Source: an uncultured Paracoccaceae bacterium (GTDB lineage Bacteria > Pseudomonadota > Alphaproteobacteria > Rhodobacterales > Rhodobacteraceae). Taken from it: a stretch of 64,000 nt of DNA. Position 1 is the first letter of the stretch; each line of letters opens with the position of its first letter. Positions 9,063-17,525 of the stretch are shown here, in pieces. The translations under genes and the position numbers were made by a program. The notes beneath the pieces are model-generated. The model saw nothing but the letters and a program-made list of their open reading frames with translations, ran no database searches and was not told the origin of the DNA. Location: assembly GCA_947501355.1 (NCBI GenBank), contig CANMVA010000001.1, forward strand, positions 62,001 through 126,000, written 5' to 3'.

Positions 9063-10096
9063 AGGCTGGCCTCCGGCTTGAACGCATCGGGGATCGTGTC
9101 GCGCCCGTCAAGGATCAGATCGGCCATGACCTCACCAACTTTCGGGGCCATGCCGAAGCCGATTTTAAACCCGCCATTTGCGATGAACGCATGAGGGTTC
9201 AGCGGGTGGACGCCCAGCATCGGCGCACGGGATTTGGCGCGGGGGCGCACACCGGCCCAGCGTTCAAGGATCGGGGCGCTTTGAAGGACGGGGAACGCCG
9301 CGACGGCGCGGCTCAGAACGTCCTCAAGCTGCGTGTCCGTGGTGTCGGGGTGATCAAAGTCCCTCTCGGAGGTGGAGCCGATGGCAACGGTTCCGTCCTC
9401 GTGTGGCACGATGTGCAAAGCATCCGCGAAGAGCTGCGGAGTGTCCGTCGCATCAAATTGCAACAGGACTGCTTGCCCTTTGACGCCGTTTACAGCTGAT
9501 TTACCCAGTTCTTCCGACATCGCAAGAAGGCCCTGGTAGCCCGTCGCCTCCACCAGTTTACCCTCTACCGATGCCTCGCCTATCGCCACCTCCCCGCCGA
9601 GCGCGATGACAGCGTCGGCAAGCGCGCGCGTTGCGCGGCGCGGGTGAATGCGGGCGGTCAGTGTGTCGTGGATCAGATAACCGGTGGGGCTGTGTGGCGC
9701 CCAGTCAGGATGATCCGAAGCCTGCACAACCTTCCAATCGGCCTTGCCTTCCCAGAGCGATCTGGCGTTTTCCGCGCGGGCCTGAGCCAGTTCTAAAGCG
9801 CGGTCATCGGCGATGGGCTGCAAGCGGCCGGATCGCAGATAGCCGGGGGATTGGCCAGACAATTGCGCCACGCGGGCCCAATGCGCCTCGGCCATGATCA
9901 GACTTTCAAATTGAAAGGCTTTCTTGATGTTCCAGTTTTCCGGGGTGTGCGGGGCCAGCGCACCGACAAGGCCACCGCTGGCCCCGGCAGCGACGCCCTC
10001 GCAGTCGATCACGCGCACCCGCGCGCCGCGCGACGCGCACGCATAGGCGACCGACAAGCCAAAGATGCCCGCGCCTTTCACCGTGATATCGACCAT
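9059..10096 (-). CDS. FAD-dependent oxidoreductase (DAO family), MnmC C-terminal-like
   Basis: 345-residue D-amino-acid-oxidase-fold flavoprotein. The Rossmann FAD motif GAGIFGLSVAYACASRG lies near residues 8-24, and the C-terminal segment WAGVRPRAKSRAPMLG...FIANGGFKIGFGMAPKVGE binds FAD. I chose ATG 10096 (MVDITVKGAG); the open frame upstream overlaps mnmD antisense and is not protein-like. It is divergent from mnmD. Bifunctional MnmC fuses exactly these two activities, so this protein may oxidatively remove the carboxymethyl group of cmnm5(s2)U34 in tRNA. A glycine-oxidase-type role is the alternative. Confidence 0.8.
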   Translation of the reverse strand: MVDITVKGAGIFGLSVAYACASRGARVRVIDCEGVAAGASGGLVGALAPHTPENWNIKKAFQFESLIMAEAHWARVAQLSGQSPGYLRSGRLQPIADDRALELAQARAENARSLWEGKADWKVVQASDHPDWAPHSPTGYLIHDTLTARIHPRRATRALADAVIALGGEVAIGEASVEGKLVEATGYQGLLAMSEELGKSAVNGVKGQAVLLQFDATDTPQLFADALHIVPHEDGTVAIGSTSERDFDHPDTTDTQLEDVLSRAVAAFPVLQSAPILERWAGVRPRAKSRAPMLGVHPLNPHAFIANGGFKIGFGMAPKVGEVMADLILDGRDTIPDAFKPEASL

Positions 10097-10161
10097 TGCC
10101 AAGGCTCCTGCCCTTCCCCATTGTCGCGACCTGTTAAGGTTAATGCTTAGGACATTGGCGG

Positions 10162-10836
10162 ATGAGTCACCAGCGGGCAGATTTGGAATGGCGCGACGGC
10201 GACGTGCCGGTCTCGACCCGGTTTCAGGACCCGTATTTCTCGCTTGAAAATGGGTTAGACGAGACCCGGCATGTCTTTCTCGCGGGCAACGACCTTCCGG
10301 CGCGTTTTTGCGAAGGGTTCCACATCGCAGAGCTTGGATTTGGCACCGGGTTGAACATGCTGGCCGCGCTGATCGCTTGGCGCGCGTCCCAGACACCGGG
10401 CCCGCTGCGCTTCATCAGCTTTGAGGCCTTTCCGATGAAGGCGGACGAGATTGCGCGGGCGCTGCGCGCTTTTCCAGAGGCGCTGGAGATTGCCGGGCCA
10501 TTCCTTGATGCGTGGGGCGCAGGGCAGACCGAGATCGTGACGGAGGACTTGCATGCGACAGTCATCATTGGCGACGCACGGTCGGAACTTATGAACTGGG
10601 GATCGAGCGCCGACGCATGGTTTTTGGATGGATTTAGCCCAAATCGTAATCCTGAGATGTGGCATTCTGATCTGCTGGCGCAAGTAGGCCATCATACCAA
10701 ACCAGGCGGCACGGCTGCGACATACACTGCTGCCGGGTTTGTGCGGCGTGGTTTGCAAGACGCCGGGTTCGAGGTCACACGCACCGACGGCTATGGGCGC
10801 AAGCGCCATATGACCCGCGCGAGGAAGCCGGAATGA
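10162..10836 (+). CDS. mnmD: tRNA (5-methylaminomethyl-2-thiouridine)(34) methyltransferase MnmD
   Basis: 224-residue SAM-dependent methyltransferase matching the N-terminal domain of MnmC. It has the opening DLEWRDGDVPVSTRFQDPYFS, the SAM loop AELGFGTGLNM, and the diagnostic ADAWFLDGFSPNRNPEMW segment. It methylates nm5(s2)U34 to mnm5(s2)U34 in wobble uridines. There is no oxidoreductase domain, but a DAO-type flavoprotein is encoded 65 bp away on the opposite strand. The stop overlaps the EamA start (ATGA). Confidence 0.9.
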   Translation: MSHQRADLEWRDGDVPVSTRFQDPYFSLENGLDETRHVFLAGNDLPARFCEGFHIAELGFGTGLNMLAALIAWRASQTPGPLRFISFEAFPMKADEIARALRAFPEALEIAGPFLDAWGAGQTEIVTEDLHATVIIGDARSELMNWGSSADAWFLDGFSPNRNPEMWHSDLLAQVGHHTKPGGTAATYTAAGFVRRGLQDAGFEVTRTDGYGRKRHMTRARKPE

Positions 10837-11699
10837 CAGAGGCCAACACGCGGCTTGGCATCCTGTTGATGGTCGCCACCATGTTTGTTTTCGCGGCGCA
10901 AGACGGCATCTCCCGCCACTTGGCGGGCGAGTATAACGTCATGATGATCGTGATGATCCGCTACTGGTTTTTCGCGGCTTTCGTGATCGCTGTTGCGCGG
11001 CGTAAGGCGGGCGGCATCCGGCAGGCCGCGCAGACAGAGCAACTGCCGTTGCAGATGTTCCGCGGCGCGCTTTTGGCGATTGAGATTTGCGTCATGGTCG
11101 GCGCGTTCGTCTTGCTGGGATTGATCGAGAGCCACGCGATTTTCGCCGCCTATCCGCTGATCATCGCAGCCCTCTCCGGCCCGATCCTGGGCGAGCGGGT
11201 GGGCTGGAAGCGCTGGGTCGCGATTGGCGTGGGCTTCATCGGCGTGCTGATCATCTTGCAGCCCGGCGTGAAGGTGTTTTCACCTGCAGCCATCGTGCCG
11301 CTGATCTCGGCTTTGATGTTCGCGCTTTATGGGCTGCTTACGCGTTATGCCGCGCGCAAGGACAGCGCGGCGACCAGCTTTTTCTGGACGGGCGTTACTG
11401 GGGCCGTGGTCATGACCGTGATCGGCGTCTGGTTTTGGGAGCCGATGACCGGCCCTGATTGGGCGTGGATGGCGCTGCTTTGCGTGACGGGGGCATTCGG
11501 GCATTATCTGCTGATCCGCTGTTATGAGTTAGCCGAGGCGTCCAGCCTGCAACCCTTCGCCTATCTGCAACTAGTTTTCGCATCAGCGCTTGGGCTGGTT
11601 GTCTTCAACGAAACGCTGGAGATGAACGTGGTGATTGGCGCGTTGATCGTGGTTGCGGCGGGGTTGTTCACTCTGTGGCGGGAACGTCAGAGAGGCTAG
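10833..11699 (+). CDS. EamA/DMT-family transporter
   Basis: 288-residue inner-membrane protein of the drug/metabolite transporter superfamily, with two EamA repeats and about ten hydrophobic segments (for example IVMIRYWFFAAFVIAVA and FAYLQLVFASALGLVVF). Substrate unknown; amino acids, metabolites or nucleotide derivatives are typical. It is translationally coupled to mnmD. Its last 32 nt overlap the convergent lytic transglycosylase gene. Confidence 0.88.
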   Translation: MTEANTRLGILLMVATMFVFAAQDGISRHLAGEYNVMMIVMIRYWFFAAFVIAVARRKAGGIRQAAQTEQLPLQMFRGALLAIEICVMVGAFVLLGLIESHAIFAAYPLIIAALSGPILGERVGWKRWVAIGVGFIGVLIILQPGVKVFSPAAIVPLISALMFALYGLLTRYAARKDSAATSFFWTGVTGAVVMTVIGVWFWEPMTGPDWAWMALLCVTGAFGHYLLIRCYELAEASSLQPFAYLQLVFASALGLVVFNETLEMNVVIGALIVVAAGLFTLWRERQRG

Positions 11700-13662
11700 C
11701 TTCCTCCTGCCCCAGGCCCTCTGGTCGGGCTTCGGGGCGGCGCAGGGGAACCTCGCCCACCAGTTCTTCGGTGAAACGGATCGGGCCAGTGATCCCGGTC
11801 AGCCGCGCGCGGTAAACCGGCAGGCTTTCGGTGACGCGCATGACGTAGTTGCGGGTCTCGCGGAAGGGGATGTGCTCGATCCAGTCGATGATGTCGATCT
11901 CGCCTTTGCGGGGGTCGCCAAAGCGATCCATCCAGGATTTTGGCCGTCCGGGACCGGCGTTATAGCCTGCGGCAACCATCACGGGGCTATCGCCGAAATC
12001 AGCAATGAGTTCAGCGAGATAAGCGCTACCGAGGCGCGCGTTATACTGCCAGTCGCTCAGCAGGCGCGCGCTACGAAACGCCATGCCTTGATCGCGTGCG
12101 ACGGCTTGGGCGGTGCGGGGCATAACCTGCATCAACCCGCGCGCGCCTGCGCTTGAGGTGACACCGAGATCAAATTCCGACTCGCGGCGGGCGATGGCGA
12201 GGGAAAGCGCTTTAGGCGCGGGCAGGTCCATCTCGGCCAACGGGTGCAAGGCGAAATAGGCCTGCGGGATCACGATGGCGCGGCGCGCGGCGCGTTTGCC
12301 GATCATCACCGCGATGTGAGGGCGGTTCTTGGCGACAGCGAAGCTGCCCAGTGCGGGCAGTTCATCGGCGCGCAGGATATCGGCAAGATGGGTGAGGAAG
12401 CGCTCTGCCAAGGCGTCCTCTCCGATGGAGAGGAAGAGAGCGGCGGCTTGGAAGACGGGGCGCGCGGTGAAGGAGGCGTCTTCCCACGGCGCGTCGAAGC
12501 CGACGAGGGACGGATCGAGCGGAAGGCCCGCTTTTTCAGCGGCGAGCAGACCGTAGAAGCTGGTCTGATGTTGGCCGCCTTCTGCATAGGCCGCTTGGGC
12601 GGCCTCGGCATTGCCCAGCGCCTCATGAGTGCGGCCTAACCAGTAAAAGGCGCGGCCTTTGGAGATGGGCGTGCGGACGGCGGCTTCAAACGCGGTGAAA
12701 TGGGTGAGCGCAGTTTCGGGCTGGTTCAATTTGCGCAAGGCAATGAAACCCGACAGCCATTCGAGATCGGCGAAGTTGGACCCTTCCGTCAGAAAGTGGG
12801 TCGAGGCGACGTGATAGGCCGTGCGGTTCTGCTCGTCCCGCATCATGTCGCGTGCGATGGAGCGACGGCGGTTGGACCAGGCTTGCGGATTGCCCAGCGC
12901 CTCTGCCGACAGGGAATGGCCCAAGAGCAGCTCTAGCGCGCCTTCGTTGAGGCCCTTGCGGGTGCGCCATTGGAAGCGGTCAAAGGCGAGGCCACCGTAG
13001 CGGCGCAGGCTCTCTGGAACCTCTGCGAGCTTCGCCTCCACGTCGGAGGCATCGGCTTGCAGGGCGATGCGCGCTTCGGCCAAGGCGGTTTGATCTTCGC
13101 TGACAAAGGGAAGCATGCGCCGCGCCTCTGTCCGTTGGGATTGCCAGAGCAGCATGTCGAGTCGCTCGGCGTGATGCGGACGCAAAAGCGCGCCGTGGTT
13201 GCGCAGGTAAAGACGCTCCGTCTCTTGCGGCATGCGCATCGTGGTCCATGCGGTGATCAGGGCAGCATCCGCTTGATCGGGGTCATCTGTGCGCAAGGCG
13301 GCGGCATAGGTCAGCACGCCCGCCCCGGTTTGAGGCGGCGCGTCAGCAAATAAGCTCAAGGCATTGTCGAGCGGCACGTCCTCTTCAACGCGGCGGCGCA
13401 TCAGGGCGAGGCCGGGCCAATCGGGGTTTTCCTCCAGAAAGGCCGCGACCTCTGCATAACTGCCACCAGCGCGCAGGCGGTGCCAATCGACAATGGTCTG
13501 GATCACGGGATCCCGCGGGGCGGCCCGGTTTGCGGCCTCAGTCCAATCGCCATCGCGCACTGCGATCAGCGCGGCTTGCAGGGCCACACGGTCAAGGCGA
13601 TCCTGCGCAAGCGCGGGGGCGGTGAGACAGACCGATAAAACAAGAACCCAGAACAGCCGCAT
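11668..13662 (-). CDS. slt: Soluble lytic murein transglycosylase (Slt family)
   Basis: 664-residue periplasmic lytic transglycosylase. It starts with a Sec signal peptide (MRLFWVLVLSVCLTAPALA), continues with a long superhelical alpha/TPR-like U-domain, and ends with a C-terminal GH23 SLT domain. The catalytic Glu lies in IARRESEFDLGVTSSAGARGLMQVMP (around residue 490), followed by NARLGSAYLAEL and AAGYNAGP. It cleaves the MurNAc-GlcNAc bond in peptidoglycan, giving 1,6-anhydroMurNAc. Convergent overlap with the EamA gene. Confidence 0.93.
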   Translation of the reverse strand: MRLFWVLVLSVCLTAPALAQDRLDRVALQAALIAVRDGDWTEAANRAAPRDPVIQTIVDWHRLRAGGSYAEVAAFLEENPDWPGLALMRRRVEEDVPLDNALSLFADAPPQTGAGVLTYAAALRTDDPDQADAALITAWTTMRMPQETERLYLRNHGALLRPHHAERLDMLLWQSQRTEARRMLPFVSEDQTALAEARIALQADASDVEAKLAEVPESLRRYGGLAFDRFQWRTRKGLNEGALELLLGHSLSAEALGNPQAWSNRRRSIARDMMRDEQNRTAYHVASTHFLTEGSNFADLEWLSGFIALRKLNQPETALTHFTAFEAAVRTPISKGRAFYWLGRTHEALGNAEAAQAAYAEGGQHQTSFYGLLAAEKAGLPLDPSLVGFDAPWEDASFTARPVFQAAALFLSIGEDALAERFLTHLADILRADELPALGSFAVAKNRPHIAVMIGKRAARRAIVIPQAYFALHPLAEMDLPAPKALSLAIARRESEFDLGVTSSAGARGLMQVMPRTAQAVARDQGMAFRSARLLSDWQYNARLGSAYLAELIADFGDSPVMVAAGYNAGPGRPKSWMDRFGDPRKGEIDIIDWIEHIPFRETRNYVMRVTESLPVYRARLTGITGPIRFTEELVGEVPLRRPEARPEGLGQEEASLSDVPATE

Positions 13663-13814
13663 GACGACGCGCCCCCCATGCGCGGTAATTATGCGACGGA
13701 TGCTAGCGGCGCAGCCGGTGTCCGCAAATCACAAACTTGGCAAGGGGAAGGACTGCGGCTAGGTTCCGCCGAACTCAAACCGCCGATTCAGGCGACATTC
13801 AAAGGAAGCGCGTC

Positions 13815-14687
13815 ATGTTCAAGGGATCTCTACCCGCCCTCGTCACGCCGTTCTCGAACGGCCAGCTGGATATCGACACGCTCAAAAAACTTGTCGCGTG
13901 GCATGTGGATCAAGGCAGCCACGGGCTGGTCCCGGTTGGCACCACTGGCGAAAGCCCAACCTTGAGCCATGCCGAGCATGACCAAGTCGTCGAGATCGTG
14001 GTGAACGAGGCCGCAGGCCGCATCCCGGTGATCGCTGGAGCCGGGTCGAACAACACGGTGGAAACGGTGCGGCTGGTCAAGAAGGCCAAAGAGGTTGGCG
14101 CGGATGCGGCGCTGGTTGTGACGCCTTATTATAACAAGCCGACACAGCGCGGCTTGCTGGCGCATTTCCATGCCGCCGCTGACTGTGGCCTGCCGATCGT
14201 CATCTACAACATTCCTGGTCGGTCGATCGTCGACATGACCCCCGCCACCATGGGTGAGTTGGCCAAGCACGAGATGATTATCGGTGTGAAGGACGCGACC
14301 GGCGATGTCACCCGCGTCTCCAAGCAGCGGCGCAGCTGTGGCACGGATTTCGTGCAATTGTCAGGGGAGGATGCCTCTGCCATCGGGTTTAATGCCCAAG
14401 GGGGGCAGGGTTGCATTTCGGTCACCGCGAACGTCGCGCCGATGCTATGCGCAGAGTTTCAAGAGGCGACCCTGCGCGGCGATTACGCCAAAGCGCTGGA
14501 GTATCAGGACAAGCTGATGCCCTTGCATGAGGCGATCTTTACCGAGCCGGGTGTGGCCGGGGCCAAATACGGGCTGTCGCTGCTGGGCATGTGCCGGGAC
14601 GAGGTCCGCTCCCCCCTGACCGGGCTGGACGAGAGCACGCGCATGTTGATGAAAGACGCAATGAAGTTTGCCGGTCTGATCGACTAG
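13815..14687 (+). CDS. dapA: 4-Hydroxy-tetrahydrodipicolinate synthase
   Basis: Condenses pyruvate with aspartate-4-semialdehyde in the lysine/diaminopimelate pathway. 290 aa, standard length. GTTGE is at residues 42-46, the catalytic-triad Tyr at 131 (VIYNIPGRS) and the Schiff-base Lys at 159 ([10 protein letters not shown]). ATG 13815 is preceded by AAGGAAG at a 6-nt spacing; the frame runs further upstream but lacks homology. The asd gene supplying its substrate is at 58-59 kb in this window. Confidence 0.96.
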   Translation: MFKGSLPALVTPFSNGQLDIDTLKKLVAWHVDQGSHGLVPVGTTGESPTLSHAEHDQVVEIVVNEAAGRIPVIAGAGSNNTVETVRLVKKAKEVGADAALVVTPYYNKPTQRGLLAHFHAAADCGLPIVIYNIPGRSIVDMTPATMGELAKHEMIIGVKDATGDVTRVSKQRRSCGTDFVQLSGEDASAIGFNAQGGQGCISVTANVAPMLCAEFQEATLRGDYAKALEYQDKLMPLHEAIFTEPGVAGAKYGLSLLGMCRDEVRSPLTGLDESTRMLMKDAMKFAGLID

Positions 14688-14703
14688 GCCGCGCGTCTTT
14701 TCT

Positions 14704-14729
14704 GGATATTTTTACAAAGGTGAAAGCAG
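14704..14729 (-). repeat. Dispersed 3'-end repeat, inverted copy
   Basis: GGATATTTTTACAAAGGTG (14704-14722) and flanks, closely matching the inverted copy at 5820. Both read CTTTCACCTTTGTnAAAATATCC on the minus strand. It lies between dapA and smpB. Confidence 0.55.
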
Positions 14730-14768
14730 GGGCGTTGGAAGACCGGCGCCCGTGCTTAGATAAGGCTT

Positions 14769-15248
14769 ATGGCTGCAAAACCGAAAACTGACCCCAATTA
14801 CAAGGTGATCGCCGAGAACCGGCGCGCGCGGTATGACTACGCGATTGAGGAAGACCTTGAAGTGGGCATCATGCTGGAAGGCTCTGAGGTGAAGTCCCTG
14901 CGTCAGGGTCAGGCTCAGATCGCTGAAAGCTATGCCAATGTCGAGGATGGCGAGCTGTGGTTGGTGAACAGCTATATCGCGCCGTATTTGCAAGCCAAGA
15001 CCTTCGGGCATGAAGAAAAGCGCAAGCGCAAGCTGCTGGCCTCCAAGAAAGAACTGTCGAAGCTGTGGAATGCGACTCAGCGGCAGGGAATGACGCTGGT
15101 TCCGCTGGTGATGTATTTCAACCATCGCGGTCTGGTGAAGATGAAGATCGGCGTCGCGAAGGGTAAAAAGACCGTCGACAAGCGCCAGACCGAGGCCAAA
15201 CGGGACTGGGGGCGCCAAAAGGCGCGTTTGCTGCGCCACGGCGAGTAG
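14769..15248 (+). CDS. smpB: SsrA-binding protein SmpB
   Basis: 159-residue tmRNA partner for rescue of stalled ribosomes. The family blocks [38 protein letters not shown] and the C-terminal [24 protein letters not shown] tail are all present. That tail enters the mRNA channel. ATG 14769 is the only reasonable start. The tmRNA gene is not adjacent, at least in any form that I can recognise. Confidence 0.97.
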   Translation: MAAKPKTDPNYKVIAENRRARYDYAIEEDLEVGIMLEGSEVKSLRQGQAQIAESYANVEDGELWLVNSYIAPYLQAKTFGHEEKRKRKLLASKKELSKLWNATQRQGMTLVPLVMYFNHRGLVKMKIGVAKGKKTVDKRQTEAKRDWGRQKARLLRHGE

Positions 15249-15314
15249 CGCCTCTTGCGTCACCTTATATGCAGGCGTAATCAAGATTTGATCCTGACCT
15301 GAAGGGGCTTTGGC

Positions 15315-16172
15315 ATGTCTGCAGACGATCCCAGAACGCTTGTCTCAACCGAGTGGCTAGCCGCCCATCTGCGCGACCCCGATTTGCGGGTGCTGGACGG
15401 GTCCTGGTATTTGCCGGACGCGGGCCGAGATGGGCGGGCAGAGTATGACGCGGCCCATATCCCCGGCGCGCGGTTCTTTGATCTTGAAGACATCAGCGAT
15501 CACCGCTCCGACATGCCTCACATGGCTCCCTCGCCCGAGAAATTCATCTCGCGGATGCGTGCGATGGGCGTGGGGGACGGCCATCAGGTTGTTGTCTATG
15601 ACGGGGCCGGGCTGTTTTCGGCAGCGCGCATCTGGTGGCTTTTTAAGCTGATGGGCAAGAACGACGTCGCCGTTCTGGATGGCGGGTTCCCCAAGTGGCA
15701 GGCCGAGGGGCGCGAGGTCGAAGACCTTCCGCCAATGGTGCGCGACCGCCATATGACCGTCAGCCGTCAGAACCATTTGGTGAAGGATGTCACACAGGTC
15801 GCCGCCGCCAGCAAGCTGGGCGACTACACCATCATTGATGCCCGCGCCGCCGACCGCTTTCGCGGCGACGCGCCTGAGCCCCGCGAGGGCTTACGCGCAG
15901 GCCATATCCCGAAGTCGCGCAATGTGCCGTTCAAGACGCTGTTGAAAGCGGACGGCACGATGAAAGCGCCCGATAAACTAAAGGCCATCTTCGAAGAGGC
16001 CGGCGTCGATCTGACCAAGCCCGCGATCACCAGCTGCGGCTCTGGCGTGACCGCCGCCGTGCTGTCGCTGGCGCTGGAACGGATCGGCAAGACCGATCAC
16101 GCTTTATATGACGGCTCATGGGCCGAATGGGGGATGTTCCCCGATCTTAACGTCGCAACCGGAGACGCCTGA
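15315..16172 (+). CDS. sseA: 3-Mercaptopyruvate/thiosulfate sulfurtransferase
   Basis: 285 residues with two rhodanese domains. The C-terminal domain carries the active-site loop CGSGVTA with Cys241; the CGSGV(T/S)A form is typical of 3-mercaptopyruvate sulfurtransferases. The N-terminal domain (VLDGSWYLPDAGRD, HIPGARFFD) lacks the catalytic Cys, as expected. The stop overlaps the next ATG (TGATG), coupling it to an aminotransferase, consistent with cysteine/aspartate transamination giving mercaptopyruvate. Confidence 0.92.
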   Translation: MSADDPRTLVSTEWLAAHLRDPDLRVLDGSWYLPDAGRDGRAEYDAAHIPGARFFDLEDISDHRSDMPHMAPSPEKFISRMRAMGVGDGHQVVVYDGAGLFSAARIWWLFKLMGKNDVAVLDGGFPKWQAEGREVEDLPPMVRDRHMTVSRQNHLVKDVTQVAAASKLGDYTIIDARAADRFRGDAPEPREGLRAGHIPKSRNVPFKTLLKADGTMKAPDKLKAIFEEAGVDLTKPAITSCGSGVTAAVLSLALERIGKTDHALYDGSWAEWGMFPDLNVATGDA

Positions 16173-17356
16173 TGCTGACGCAGCTTAAAGACCAACCCGC
16201 TGATAAAATCCTCGCCCTTGTGCAGGCTTTCAAGGACGATCCGCGCAAGGACAAGATCGACCTTGGGGTCGGTGTCTACAAGGATGCGGACGGCAAGACG
16301 CCGATCATGCGAGCGGTCAAGAAAGCCGAAAAGCAGCTGTGGGAGCAGGAACAGACCAAATCCTATGTCGCGCTGACGGGCGATCCCGCTTACGGCGCGG
16401 CGATGGCGCAGATGGTCCTGGGCGATGCCGTCCCGATGGACCGCGTCTCTAAAGCGGCCACCCCCGGTGGCACCGGTGCCGTGCGCCAGGGGTTTGAGCT
16501 GGTGCAACTGGCCAACCCGCAGGGGACCGTTTGGGTATCCGATCCCACCTGGCCTAACCACCTGACGATCCTCAAGCATCTGGGCATGAAAACCACGCTC
16601 TACCGCTATTTCGACGCTGAGACCTGCGCGGTGGATTTCGACGGCATGATGGCAGACCTGACGGACGCGAAAGAGGGTGATGTGGTGCTGCTCCATGGCT
16701 GCTGCCACAACCCCACAGGCGCGAACCTGAACATGGCGCAGTGGAAAGAGCTTGTCGCCTTGATGAAAGCTCAAGGCCTGATCCCGATGATCGACATCGC
16801 CTATCAGGGCTTTGGCGACGGTCTGGAAGAGGACGCAGCAGCCACGCGGCTGGTTGCCTCCGAACTACCTGAGACGATCATCGCCGCCAGCTGCTCGAAG
16901 AACTTCGGCATCTACCGCGAGCGGACGGGCATTCTGATGACTGTCTCGGCTGCGCCCGCGACCCAGAAGACGGCCCAAGGCACGCTGGCCTATCTGAACC
17001 GGCAGAACTACTCCTTCCCGCCTGATCACGGCGCGCGCCTGGTCACGATGATCCTGACCGACGCCGATCTGCGCAAGGAATGGGAAGACGAGCTGGAAGA
17101 GGTCCGCGAGGGCCTGCTGGTCCTGCGCAAGCAACTGGCCGAAGAGCTTCAGAAAGCCACCAACTCTGATCGCTATGGGTTTATCGCCGAACATCGCGGC
17201 ATGTTCTCCCGCCTCGGTGTGTCGCCCGAGATGGTTGAAAAACTCCGCGAGGATCACGCGATCTACATGGTGGGCGACAGCCGGATCAATATCGCCGGGC
17301 TCAATAAGCACACGGTGCCAATCCTCGCCAAGGCGATCGCAGCTGTGGGTGGCTAA
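16172..17356 (+). CDS. Aspartate/aromatic amino-acid aminotransferase (class I, Iab)
   Basis: 394-residue PLP enzyme of the AspC/TyrB type. The opening DKILALVQAFKDDPRKDKIDLGVGVYKD is diagnostic; the HNPTGANLN motif and PLP lysine 243 (SCSKNFGIYRERTG) are present, and substrate carboxylate binding appears as DSRINIAGL near the C-terminus. It transfers amino groups between aspartate or aromatic amino acids and 2-oxoglutarate. It is translationally coupled to the sulfurtransferase and ends with a hairpin terminator. Confidence 0.93.
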   Translation: MLTQLKDQPADKILALVQAFKDDPRKDKIDLGVGVYKDADGKTPIMRAVKKAEKQLWEQEQTKSYVALTGDPAYGAAMAQMVLGDAVPMDRVSKAATPGGTGAVRQGFELVQLANPQGTVWVSDPTWPNHLTILKHLGMKTTLYRYFDAETCAVDFDGMMADLTDAKEGDVVLLHGCCHNPTGANLNMAQWKELVALMKAQGLIPMIDIAYQGFGDGLEEDAAATRLVASELPETIIAASCSKNFGIYRERTGILMTVSAAPATQKTAQGTLAYLNRQNYSFPPDHGARLVTMILTDADLRKEWEDELEEVREGLLVLRKQLAEELQKATNSDRYGFIAEHRGMFSRLGVSPEMVEKLREDHAIYMVGDSRINIAGLNKHTVPILAKAIAAVGG

Positions 17357-17390
17357 CTTCTTTTGTGCATAAATACCTCCCGCCGGAGGC
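17357..17390 (+). repeat. Dispersed 3'-end repeat, best-conserved copy
   Basis: Begins CTTCTTTTGTGCATAAATAC one base after the aminotransferase stop and continues CTCCCGCCGGAGGC, where CCTCC/GGAGG can pair. It matches the copies at 25942, 39301 and (minus) 60955. Likely a transcript-end element. Confidence 0.7.
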
Positions 17391-17393
17391 ATC

Positions 17394-17420
17394 AAAGGGC
17401 GTCCCACCGGGGCGCCCTTT
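17394..17420 (+). terminator. Rho-independent-like terminator after the aminotransferase
   Basis: AAAGGGCG (17394-17401) pairs with CGCCCTTT (17413-17420) around an 11-nt loop and is followed by CTCT rather than a long U-run. It is placed 38 bp after the stop codon. Confidence 0.6.
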
Positions 17421-17463
17421 CTCTATCAATCAAAAGACATGCGGCGCAGCCGCGCAATCAACC

Positions 17464-17494
17464 AACAAAAAAGCCCGGGCGCGAACGCCCGGGC
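17464..17494 (-). terminator. Strong intrinsic terminator of amt with a UUCG tetraloop
   Basis: Perfect 9-bp stem GCCCGGGCG/CGCCCGGGC (17473-17481 with 17486-17494). Read on the minus strand it has a UUCG loop and a U6 run directly after the stem (A-run 17467-17472). Classic intrinsic terminator 31 bp after the amt stop. Confidence 0.92.
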
Positions 17495-17525
17495 AAGGTT
17501 GTCCTAAAGCTAACAGGAAGGAGCG

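Noticed and set aside
10132-10145. TGTTAAGGTTAATG as a recurrent operator (again at 39281-39294)
   Set aside because: Two exact copies in divergent gaps are suggestive, but no regulator or consensus that I know fits, and two copies are too few.
14688-15314. tmRNA gene next to smpB
   Set aside because: The gaps beside smpB are too short and lack the tmRNA ends.
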